This document shows positions 18,444 to 26,155 of a stretch of 64,000 nucleotides of DNA, one piece after another. Source of the DNA: JAGGTJ01 sp964457545 (GTDB lineage Bacteria > Desulfobacterota > DSM-4660 > Desulfatiglandales > Desulfatiglandaceae). Below the pieces are notes generated by a model, which had not been told where the DNA came from, made no database searches, and worked only from the letters and a program-made list of their open reading frames with translations. The stretch covers positions 21,035-85,034 of the forward strand of contig CAYWEN010000013.1 of assembly GCA_964457545.1 (NCBI GenBank). Direction: 5' to 3'. The position numbers and the translations under genes are program-made. How positions within the stretch are numbered: the first letter of the stretch is position 1; the number at the start of each line of letters is the position of its first letter.

Positions 18444-19313
18444 ATGGAACCTGTTGTTTTTTGGAAAATGAACGGAAGCGGCAACGACTTCATACTGATC
18501 AACAACATGGATGCAAAGATCAGGTATGATGAAATGCCCGACCTTGTAAAAAAGATATGCAGACGAAGGGAATCTGTGGGAGCCGATGGTGCAATCTTCC
18601 TTGAAAAATCTGTACAGCTCGATTTTGCATGGCATTTTTTTAATGCAGACGGCACAGAGGTAGAGATGTGCGGAAATGGCAGCAGATGCATTGCCCGTTT
18701 TGCCTACCTCCTTGGCATAGCCGGGAGGGAAATGAGATTTGAAACAATGGCAGGCCCTGTAAGTGCCTCTGTACATGGACGGAGGGTTAAGGTGCTTATG
18801 CCTCTTCCAAAAGATTTTTCAATGGATATTGAGATCACACACAGGGCATTATGGGAAGGAGTTGATTTTATAAATACCGGGGTACCCCATGTAGTGGTTT
18901 ATGTCAATGATCTCAACGCCTGTCCTGTTGTTGAACATGGCAGATCAATCAGGCATGATCCTTTTTTTGCCCCTTATGGAACCAATGTCAATTTCATGCG
19001 TGTGCTTGCGCCGGATCAAATAGAGGTAAGGACATACGAAAGAGGGGTTGAAGATGAAACGTTTGCCTGTGGAACAGGATCCATTGCGTGCGCCCTTGCT
19101 GCTTCAAAAAGAGGTCTTGTAAGATCACCTGTAAAGGTAATAACAAGAGGAGGAGACCAGCTTGTAATATATTTTGCACCGGCAAGACGCAAACAGGATC
19201 AAACAGAAACAGGCCTTGCCATGTTTGAAGAGGTGTGGCTTGAAGGAAATACATCCATAGTTTACAAGGGACAGCTTAATGAAGAGGCGTTACTGACAGT
19301 CAGCAGGACATGA
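18444..19313 (+). CDS. dapF: Diaminopimelate epimerase
   Basis: Cofactor-independent epimerase that converts LL- to meso-diaminopimelate, for lysine and peptidoglycan. Both catalytic cysteines are visible: MCGNGSRCIARF (about residues 74-85) and FACGTGSIACALA near residue 210. The N-terminal FWKMNGSGNDFILINN is typical. The length of 289 aa is slightly above average. It is separated from lysA by about 230 nt containing repeat R1-A and is followed by dapA after 66 nt. Confidence 0.96.
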   Translation: MEPVVFWKMNGSGNDFILINNMDAKIRYDEMPDLVKKICRRRESVGADGAIFLEKSVQLDFAWHFFNADGTEVEMCGNGSRCIARFAYLLGIAGREMRFETMAGPVSASVHGRRVKVLMPLPKDFSMDIEITHRALWEGVDFINTGVPHVVVYVNDLNACPVVEHGRSIRHDPFFAPYGTNVNFMRVLAPDQIEVRTYERGVEDETFACGTGSIACALAASKRGLVRSPVKVITRGGDQLVIYFAPARRKQDQTETGLAMFEEVWLEGNTSIVYKGQLNEEALLTVSRT

Positions 19314-19379
19314 TCATCTGTAAAAATCAGGAAAAAACTAATACTGTTGAATTACACATTGCTATAAGGAGATATTTTT

Positions 19380-20255
19380 ATGTTCAAAGGTTCAATTGTT
19401 GCAATAGTTACACCATTCAAAAATGGCAAGATAGACGAGGATGCCTTCAGGCAGCTTATAGAATTCCAGATTGAAAACGGAACAAGTGCTATTGTTCCAT
19501 GCGGCACAACAGGTGAGTCGGCTACTCTTTCAATGGAGGAACATAACAGGGTTATAGATATATGCATCAAGGCGGTAAACAGGAGGGTACCGGTTATTGC
19601 AGGTACAGGGGGAAACAGCACCAAAGAGGCAATAGAACTTACAGCTCACGCAAAAAGAGCAGGAGCAGATGCAACTCTCCAGGTTACCCCGTATTATAAC
19701 AAACCTACACAGCAGGGTCTTTATGAACATTTCAGGGCAATAGCTAAGGCGGTTTCTCTTCCGCAGGTTCTGTACAATGTCCCTGGCAGGACCAGTGTAA
19801 ACATGCTGCCCGAAACTGTTGCACGGCTCGCAGAACTAAAAGAGATTGTAGCCATTAAAGAGGCATCAGGCGACCTCGCACAGATGGCGGAAATCATGAG
19901 ACTTGCAGGCGACAACATTACCCTGCTCTCAGGCGATGACAACATTACCCTGCCTGTTCTTTCCATAGGAGGCAAAGGGGTTATTTCAGTGGTGGCAAAC
20001 ATAGCGCCCAAAGAGACTGCTGAGATCGTAAGTGCTTGGGAAAACGGAGAAATAAACAAGGCACAGAGTTTGTTTGTAAACATGACGCTTCTCTGCCAGG
20101 CCATGTTTTACGAAACCAATCCCATACCGGTTAAAACAGCTCTTGCCATGATGGGAAAATGCACAGATGAAATGAATCTTCCTCTGACATCCATGTCTGA
20201 AACAAACCTGAACAGACTTAAGGATGTATTGCGACAATACAGACTTATCAGTTAG
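19380..20255 (+). CDS. dapA: 4-hydroxy-tetrahydrodipicolinate synthase
   Basis: Condenses pyruvate with aspartate semialdehyde, the entry step to diaminopimelate and lysine. FKGSIVAIVTPFKNGKID opens the protein. CGTTGESATLSMEEH, the Tyr-containing TPYYNKPTQQGLYEHF and the Schiff-base Lys in IVAIKEASGDL are present. AAGGAG lies 8 nt before the ATG. The length of 291 aa is normal. dapB, often next to dapA, is not in the window; instead an AIM24-family gene follows. Confidence 0.96.
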   Translation: MFKGSIVAIVTPFKNGKIDEDAFRQLIEFQIENGTSAIVPCGTTGESATLSMEEHNRVIDICIKAVNRRVPVIAGTGGNSTKEAIELTAHAKRAGADATLQVTPYYNKPTQQGLYEHFRAIAKAVSLPQVLYNVPGRTSVNMLPETVARLAELKEIVAIKEASGDLAQMAEIMRLAGDNITLLSGDDNITLPVLSIGGKGVISVVANIAPKETAEIVSAWENGEINKAQSLFVNMTLLCQAMFYETNPIPVKTALAMMGKCTDEMNLPLTSMSETNLNRLKDVLRQYRLIS

Positions 20256-20314
20256 AGGTTCCACAGTATTGTTTTTATCTCTGTGAGATTATAAATTTAA
20301 ACAGGAGGAAAGCC

Positions 20315-21103
20315 ATGCAGAGCCACAAAATCGACTATGAACTGTTTGGTAACGATATGCAGATAGTTGAGGTGGAACTCGATCCCGGAGAGACAGTAAT
20401 TGCCGAGGCTGGTGCAATGAACTACATGGAAGACGGAATAACCTTTGAAGCTCGTATGGGCGATGGCTCAAAGGCAAATGATGGTATTCTGGGAAAACTG
20501 ATCAATGTAGGAAAAAGGGTTCTAACAGGAGAGTCCATTTTTATCACCCACTTTACCAATAACGGTTCAGGCAAGAAACGTGTGGCTTTTGCTGCCCCAT
20601 ATCCGGGTAAAATCATACCTGTCGACCTCTCCAGGGTAGGAGGAGAAATTCTATGTCAAAAGGATGCCTTTCTTGCGGCAGCACTTGGCACAGAGGTAGG
20701 AATCGCCTTTTCCAAACGCCTTGGAACCGGTTTTTTTGGAGGGGAGGGTTTTATTCTTGAACGTCTCAGGGGAGACGGCATGACATTTATACATGCTGGC
20801 GGCACTGTTGTGCAAAAACATCTTAAAGATGAAACACTCAGAATTGACACAGGTTGCATTGTAGCCTTTACCACTGGTATTGACTATAACATTGAACGTG
20901 CGGGCAGTCTTAAATCCATGTTCTTTGGAGGGGAAGGTCTTTTCCTGGCCACACTGAGAGGCACAGGCATGGTACTGTTGCAAAGCCTCCCCTTCTCACG
21001 AATGGCAGACCGTATCCTCGCCAATGCACCTTCAAACGGCGGCAAACGTACAGGAGAAGGATCAATATTGGGAAGCATTGGTGATCTTTTTGACGGAGAC
21101 TAA
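20315..21103 (+). CDS. AIM24 / TIGR00266 family protein
   Basis: A 262-residue protein of the AIM24 family, which folds into repeated beta-helical layers and is named after a yeast mitochondrial protein; the bacterial role is unknown. Typical family elements are EAGAMNYMEDGITFEARM, several glycine-rich GTGFFGGEGFILERLRGDG blocks and a second copy, FFGGEGLFLATLRGTG, reflecting internal duplication. No signal peptide or membrane segment is visible. ACAGGAGGAAAGCC precedes the ATG, an excellent ribosome binding site. It lies 59 nt after dapA and may be cotranscribed, with no evident lysine role. Confidence 0.88.
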   Translation: MQSHKIDYELFGNDMQIVEVELDPGETVIAEAGAMNYMEDGITFEARMGDGSKANDGILGKLINVGKRVLTGESIFITHFTNNGSGKKRVAFAAPYPGKIIPVDLSRVGGEILCQKDAFLAAALGTEVGIAFSKRLGTGFFGGEGFILERLRGDGMTFIHAGGTVVQKHLKDETLRIDTGCIVAFTTGIDYNIERAGSLKSMFFGGEGLFLATLRGTGMVLLQSLPFSRMADRILANAPSNGGKRTGEGSILGSIGDLFDGD

Positions 21104-21206
21104 AACAGAATCTGAATCGAACAGCAAGTTTTGAGGGTATAAAAGGGAGACAGAGGAATCAGACAGTCATACTTTCATACATTCTTGCAATAAATGAGGA
21201 GAAAAA

Positions 21207-21392
21207 ATGAACAGTTTCGATGAAATGGCAAAGAAACAATATAACGAGCTGATAAAACAAAAAAAACAGATCGAAAACGAGTTAAAACCCTTAAAAAAAT
21301 ATCTGGAGGCAAAAGGATTGATAACCAGAAAGAAGCGTAAGCAAAGCATACAGGGCAATAAAGAAACAGAAACAGACAAATCGAACCAGTAA
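21207..21392 (+). CDS. Small basic coiled-coil protein, hypothetical
   Basis: A 61-residue, strongly charged protein. The central part (LIKQKKQIENELKPLKKYL) has heptad-like spacing and is probably a helical coiled coil; the C-terminus is lysine-rich. No family is recognised. A clear ribosome binding site (GAGGAGAAAAA) precedes the ATG at 21207, which supports translation. It lies 103 nt downstream of the AIM24-family gene and just before the insertion-element scar. Confidence 0.6.
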   Translation: MNSFDEMAKKQYNELIKQKKQIENELKPLKKYLEAKGLITRKKRKQSIQGNKETETDKSNQ

Positions 21393-21681
21393 AACAAGAC
21401 GGATCCCTGCACATGATTGTTCAGGGAAAAGACATAACCTGAATGCAAGGGCAAGGGTACACAAAACAAAATAATACCGATGAAGTGGTTTAACTGAAAG
21501 GGACACTTGAAACAGCGCAGGTTTTCAACGGAATTAAAGGCAAAGGTAGATCTTGGAAGCCATAAAAGGGCAACCTGCTGCAAACGAGCTGGCCCAGGGC
21601 AACCAAAAGCGCGTATAAAAGCCTAATTGAATGCCCTTTTCAATGGTGGCCAATTGTAATTGGCAGTAAAAAAAGGGATGT
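21393..21681. other. Intergenic region before the IS3 remnant
   Basis: About 290 bp without a gene. The segment nearest the remnant (ATTGGCCACCATTG-type sequence read on the minus strand) may be the outer end of the decayed element, but no terminal repeat pair could be established. Confidence 0.4.
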
Positions 21682-21969
21682 TTAAGGCGGACCCCAATGC
21701 CAAGACCATTTTTTAGTGCAGTTAAGGTGTATAAAAACGGTCATGTTGTGGCCCATGGTTATGCAGCCTTCCTTAATTCCAGGCTGCCCCGGTAGAACCT
21801 CTGCCGGAGTCCTTCCCCCGAAGGTTTGGCGGGGCCTTTTGTTGTTGTAAAACTCAAAATATTCTCTGAGGCCTTTGATAAGCTCTTGTATAGTTTCGTA
21901 TTCCCTGATGTATATCTCTCCTCTCATACTTGACCGTCCGCCACAGCCTCTCTGCCATGATGTTATTCA
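21682..21969 (-). pseudogene. IS3-family transposase (OrfB) C-terminal remnant
   Basis: The last part of an IS3-type DDE transposase. Two overlapping minus-strand frames join at about base 21920: NNIMAERLWRTVKYE in one frame and EIYIREYETIQELIKGLREY, FEFYNNKRPRQTFGGRTPAE in the next, together giving the integrase-core tail with the final catalytic Glu of AERLWRTVKYE. Homology stops abruptly near 21969, so the N-terminal two thirds are gone, and there is a one-base frameshift. It is inactive. It borders the secreted orphan protein and marks the left side of an insertion scar. Confidence 0.8.
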
Positions 21970-22071
21970 TGTATACAGAAGAACTGAAATTTAGATACAA
22001 CAACAAAAATTGCAATATTGTTCGATAGGAAAGTAAATTATTCATGGGATTTGGTGCCAGATATCGAGTCA

Positions 22072-23424
22072 TTACCTGTTTTCATTTCCTTTGGGAGATA
22101 TAACCTTCAATATCCCGACATGATTGGGATTAACAAAAATTTTCCTCATCTTATTATCTGTTAATGTTGGCGTTATACGAAACGAAACCCTTTTTGTATA
22201 ATTCCACTTTAGCTCGCTTCCCCTGAGAAACAGATCCAAATAATAGAGCCCCAGACTATGGGGGTTGCCATATTTTTGCCTCATTATCCTGTCAAGCTTA
22301 GATGCAGAAATTTTTCCCATATAAAATCTTGTAGAAGGATTTACATGGACCGTTTCTTCAAAGAGCAAATCGGGCCTAAAAGGAACCGGATAAAAAGGTT
22401 TTTCCTCGGCCCAACCCCATCTGAACACTAACCGGGCATTTTTTAAAGATTCGGCAGATGGAAGACAGACACTAATGGGAATGCTATCTCTGTCAGAAAA
22501 GACAGCATCATTTTTAGGACTTGCCAAATTCCACTCAGGCCTATACTTGGACTTTGATTTCACCTTAAAAGGGGAGCTGTTTACAACATGGCTGCTTGTT
22601 AGGCTTTTAAATATCTTGACCTTGGCCCAGTAAGTGCCCGGAGTCAACCCTTTAAATGAGCAAGAAGCTCCACCTCTCCCCTTCAATATTTTTGTTACCT
22701 TGTTTTTCATGGTCCCCACCCCTTTCTTTTCCAAATAAAACAGAACAGGCCAACCTTTGTGTGGAGGAGTAAAATCGACCGCAACGGTTTTAAGAATAAC
22801 CGTCACATCCCCTGGAGCCATTGTAACCTTTTTAGACACCTCTACACTCATAGAGTTGGCAATGGCCTCCAGCTTCATGGCCACTATTGTTTTAAAAGGA
22901 ATACTCTTCCTTAACTCTTGACATCCCTTTTTACTAATAAAATCCCACACAAACTTATCAGTATAATATTTCCGCCCCCCTGATTCTCCCCAGGACACTA
23001 ATCTGCAGCTTGGCACACCGTCCCCAAGTATGGGATCCTTATTGCAAGTATATTCCTTGAACCCTAATCTTTTAAAATCTACCGTAAGCTTGTGTTTAAA
23101 TGGGTCCCAGCAAATCTCACCATTGTCTGTGTAATGATTAATGGGCTCCCAAGTTAGATGGGGCTTTTTATATCTATGAAACTTGGCCGCTAACACATCC
23201 CAATCAAGCTGGACCCTGTAACAACGTTCATCTGCATTAAAACGGTGCCCACGGTAAGTAAAGGATATATTGTCCACAGCGAGATCGCTTCCCAAGGGAG
23301 GACTATCATTCAAACTTGGAAGTATCCCTGTTACACCCTCTCGAGAAAAAATAAAGATAACGGACACGAAACACAGAAAGAACAAAATCCTCATTCTGAC
23401 CTGCTGGTTTATAATTTTTTTCAT
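22072..23424 (-). CDS. Exported protein of unknown function
   Basis: A 450-residue protein starting at 23424, where AAGGAG lies 7 nt before the ATG; the open frame continues nine codons upstream. Residues 1-30 (MKKIINQQVRMRILFFLC onward) form a signal peptide or membrane anchor, so it should be exported. The middle contains beta-rich segments, including FKGLTPGTYWAKVKIF (Ig/FN3-like), and about seven cysteines that could form disulfides (CNKDP, CRLVSW, KKGCQEL). No catalytic motif or known family is recognised. It lies between a decayed IS3-type and a decayed IS1-type transposase, interrupting the surrounding housekeeping genes; horizontal acquisition is inferred. Confidence 0.7.
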   Translation of the reverse strand: MKKIINQQVRMRILFFLCFVSVIFIFSREGVTGILPSLNDSPPLGSDLAVDNISFTYRGHRFNADERCYRVQLDWDVLAAKFHRYKKPHLTWEPINHYTDNGEICWDPFKHKLTVDFKRLGFKEYTCNKDPILGDGVPSCRLVSWGESGGRKYYTDKFVWDFISKKGCQELRKSIPFKTIVAMKLEAIANSMSVEVSKKVTMAPGDVTVILKTVAVDFTPPHKGWPVLFYLEKKGVGTMKNKVTKILKGRGGASCSFKGLTPGTYWAKVKIFKSLTSSHVVNSSPFKVKSKSKYRPEWNLASPKNDAVFSDRDSIPISVCLPSAESLKNARLVFRWGWAEEKPFYPVPFRPDLLFEETVHVNPSTRFYMGKISASKLDRIMRQKYGNPHSLGLYYLDLFLRGSELKWNYTKRVSFRITPTLTDNKMRKIFVNPNHVGILKVISPKGNENR

Positions 23425-23809
23425 GGCTGCTCTCCTTTCGGGACCTTGCACAACCAGTCAAAGAATGTCACTGAAAAAAAGAACGAGCATGTCCCTGGAA
23501 ATCGGAAGTCACTGAAAAGACAGACAAGTCTGGATATTGGAAAAACAATATAACACACTGAAAAAGCTTGCAAAAATGATAGAAAAATGATAGCCTTCTC
23601 CCGTCATTATACAAGGCCTGAAGGGAAAACCACAGGACACAAGAGATCTGGAGATGCATTCAACTTTGCTGACCTGACCATCAGAAGATGTCTGGAACAC
23701 AACCACAGGTTGAAGATAATCAAGAAGATTAACAAGCCGGTCAATTGAAAGAACATATGCACTGCTATTGGAGTATTACGAGGGTTGCCCCGTAAAAAAG
23801 GGGAGGATT
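23425..23809. other. Intergenic scar between exported protein and IS1 remnant
   Basis: About 385 bp. The only open frame worth note is plus-strand 23587-23748 (53 codons, including GDAFNFADLTIRRCLEHNHR), of coding-like composition but with no ribosome binding site or recognised family. It may be debris of another mobile element. Confidence 0.4.
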
Positions 23810-24515
23810 TTAACTAAGTAATGATAACAACTTCATCATACTGCCATTTACATGAAATTTGGCAAATAGAGCCATGGTTAAATCGACCATTTCTTTACTC
23901 TTCGATACAACTATGCTTTTGCGCCGGAATCGTGCAAACCAATATCGTTGCCTACTGTTATTACGCTCAAGAGCCACCGTTTCAGCCTTGCTTTGTAAAT
24001 AACGACAGCCAGCAGGCATCTCTTTTGGATAAACCTTCCAGTGATCAACACAATAAATCTCAACATTCCATCGGAGTAATCGTTTCATCAAGCGGCGGAA
24101 TGTTCTTCCATCACGACCGCCACATTCCCGGTCAACGAGCTGACCGGTATCGCGACAATAAGCCTTCCAAATCCAGAGCTTGTTGGTTTTTTTTGAAGAT
24201 AGTGCCACATTTCGTCTACTTCCATTACTACTGCACTACCAGGTTTAGGTTTCTCATAGTTTTCTCTATCAAAATTCCTCACCCATTTCAATACTGCGGG
24301 AGCAGAGAGACGTTAAACAATCTATCGATTGCATTCAGAGACAAACTATGCATGCAGAGAACTATAGCAAGCAATTTATCCTTCATGGGTTTCCCTCTGG
24401 GTGTGATGCGAGTAAACTGATGCCCGCATTCTTTGCATTCTTATCTTTGCCTGTTGCAAAGAAAACCATTTTTGACAGTTTGTGGAGACTTGCATTTTGG
24501 GCAATTTGGATTCAT
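23810..24515 (-). pseudogene. IS1-family transposase, decayed (InsA and InsB parts)
   Basis: The original start survives: ATG at 24515 with AGGAGGT upstream, giving MNPNCPKCKSPQTVKNGF, the InsA zinc finger. It is broken by a TAA where TAT is expected (NRQR-stop-ECKECGHQF). A frameshift follows near LLPQY, leading into VLKWVRNFDRENYE and MEVDEMWHYLQKK. A second shift in an eight-A run leads to TNKLWIWKAYCRDTGQ and the C-terminal LARF-like RYWFARFRRKS of InsB. The order and residues (including DEMW) are those of IS1 transposases. The element is dead through one nonsense and at least two frameshift changes. Terminal repeats were not found. Confidence 0.85.
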
Positions 24516-24726
24516 AATTCACCTCCTGCAATAGTTTATCTAACAGGAGTATAACATATAATAAAAAATATCGATAGTTAGTTAAAGCTCTCAAAAAGGC
24601 GTACCCGCCGGAAATCTGACCATGGAAAACATGAATCTGAAAAGCTGGTGACAAATTTTATCAAAACTCGAGTTAGGGTGGAGCAGTTTGTGTTCCTTCC
24701 TGAAAATCCAACAGGGAGAAGATTCA

Positions 24727-26154
24727 ATGTATAAGGTGTTTATCAACATCGGTTTAATAAAAAAGGTGGTTGTTTTTACTGTTATATGCCTTGTTATGTT
24801 TTTTTTTACAGACATGGCCCAGGCACTTGACAGCGAAAACAGGGATCACAAGATCTTCACCATGAATCAGCTCATTAATATGGCCATAGAAAAAAGTCCG
24901 GAGATCGGAGAAACCGAGATGAGCGTAGCATCTGCAAAAAGCGATCTTGCTCAGGCACAGGCCGCCCATCTGCCCCAGATCAAGATATTGGCCTTCGGCG
25001 GTCCCGTCCCGGACGCAGAAAAGCCAAAGGTGCGTGTGGACCCCAAAAGCGGCGTTGGCAGGATCCATGATCCATCTCCTCATGCAGGCTTTTCAAACCT
25101 GGGCCTGTTCGGCCGTCTGGATTTTACAATTACCCAGCCCCTATACACCTTTGGAAAGATTTCAAACCGCAAGAAAGCTGCACTTCTCGGAATGAAGGCA
25201 ACAGAATTTGATATTGACAGGAAAAGGCTTGAAATTGCCCTAAGGGTAAAACAGCTTTATTTTGCCCTTGTCCTTGCAAGACAGGGAATTGATGCCGTAA
25301 AGGGTACGGAGAATTTTTTTGATGAGGCAGAACAGATGATAAAACGGCTCCTGAAGCACAACGCTGACAATGCAAGTGAAAGCGATCTTTACCAGCTTAA
25401 TGCATACAGGGCACAGACTGCAAGGGCAATGGCAGAGGCACAAAAAGGGGAAAAGCTTGCATACTTTGCATTAAAGGCATTGATCGGTTTCCCACAGGAT
25501 CAGGACTTTGATGTTCTTGACAAAAGGCTTTCCATCAAATCACATCCCCTGAAAAGCCTCAATGAATACATTCACAAGGCCTTTGAATTACGCCCGGATT
25601 ACAGGGAAATCAAGGCAGCCGTTGAAGCAAAAAAATTTGAGGCCAAGGCAGCGGACAGTGACAGATACCCATCATTTTTTACTGCCCTTAAAGGATCATT
25701 TGCAGGGGCCCCCGGTAGGGACAAGTTTAACAATTCTTATATAACAGATGAATTTAATCATTCATATGTCGGAGTTGTGGGAGGTATGAAATGGGATCTG
25801 GACTTTGGCATAAAAAAGGCACGATCGGACAAGGCATACTCGGAATACAGAAAACTGCTGTACACAAAATACAGGGCAGAAATGAATATCCCCATTCAGA
25901 TAACCAAACTGTATGAGGAGATACTTGAATGGAAAAAAGCAGCAGAGTCTTATCACAAGGCCGTTATTGCATCAAGAAAATGGGTTGTCTCTGCACTTTC
26001 CGATTTTGACATGGGGACAGGCACATCTGCCAACCTTCTTTATGCTATCGAGAAATATGGCGACAACGAAGGAAATTACCTCGAAAGCCTGTTTAACTAC
26101 CAGGTTACCCTGGCAAAATTTGACATGGCAATTGGCAGGGAGGACTGGAAATAA
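24727..26154 (+). CDS. TolC-like outer membrane efflux protein
   Basis: A 475-residue outer-membrane channel protein of the TolC family. A signal peptide is evident (about residues 1-33, ending near DMAQALDS). Two repeated halves of amphipathic helices follow, rich in Ala, Lys and Glu, as in the TolC alpha-barrel: NMAIEKSPEIGETEMSVASA at the start of the first half and a similar block near ELRPDYREIKAAVEAKKFEA. The start at 24727 has AGGGAGAAG upstream. The RND exporter gene begins two bases after its stop, so the two are almost certainly one operon. No membrane-fusion (periplasmic adaptor) gene accompanies them. Confidence 0.88.
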   Translation: MYKVFINIGLIKKVVVFTVICLVMFFFTDMAQALDSENRDHKIFTMNQLINMAIEKSPEIGETEMSVASAKSDLAQAQAAHLPQIKILAFGGPVPDAEKPKVRVDPKSGVGRIHDPSPHAGFSNLGLFGRLDFTITQPLYTFGKISNRKKAALLGMKATEFDIDRKRLEIALRVKQLYFALVLARQGIDAVKGTENFFDEAEQMIKRLLKHNADNASESDLYQLNAYRAQTARAMAEAQKGEKLAYFALKALIGFPQDQDFDVLDKRLSIKSHPLKSLNEYIHKAFELRPDYREIKAAVEAKKFEAKAADSDRYPSFFTALKGSFAGAPGRDKFNNSYITDEFNHSYVGVVGGMKWDLDFGIKKARSDKAYSEYRKLLYTKYRAEMNIPIQITKLYEEILEWKKAAESYHKAVIASRKWVVSALSDFDMGTGTSANLLYAIEKYGDNEGNYLESLFNYQVTLAKFDMAIGREDWK

Positions 26155-26155
26155 G

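Noticed and set aside
21854..22072. Separate 72-codon gene at the IS3 remnant
   Set aside because: It is the same transposase read in a shifted frame (NNIMAERLWRT), not an independent gene.
23587..23748. 53-codon plus-strand frame with coding-like residues (GDAFNFADLTIRRCLEHNHR)
   Set aside because: No ribosome binding site, no recognised family and located in an insertion scar; it could be transposase debris but cannot be supported as a gene.
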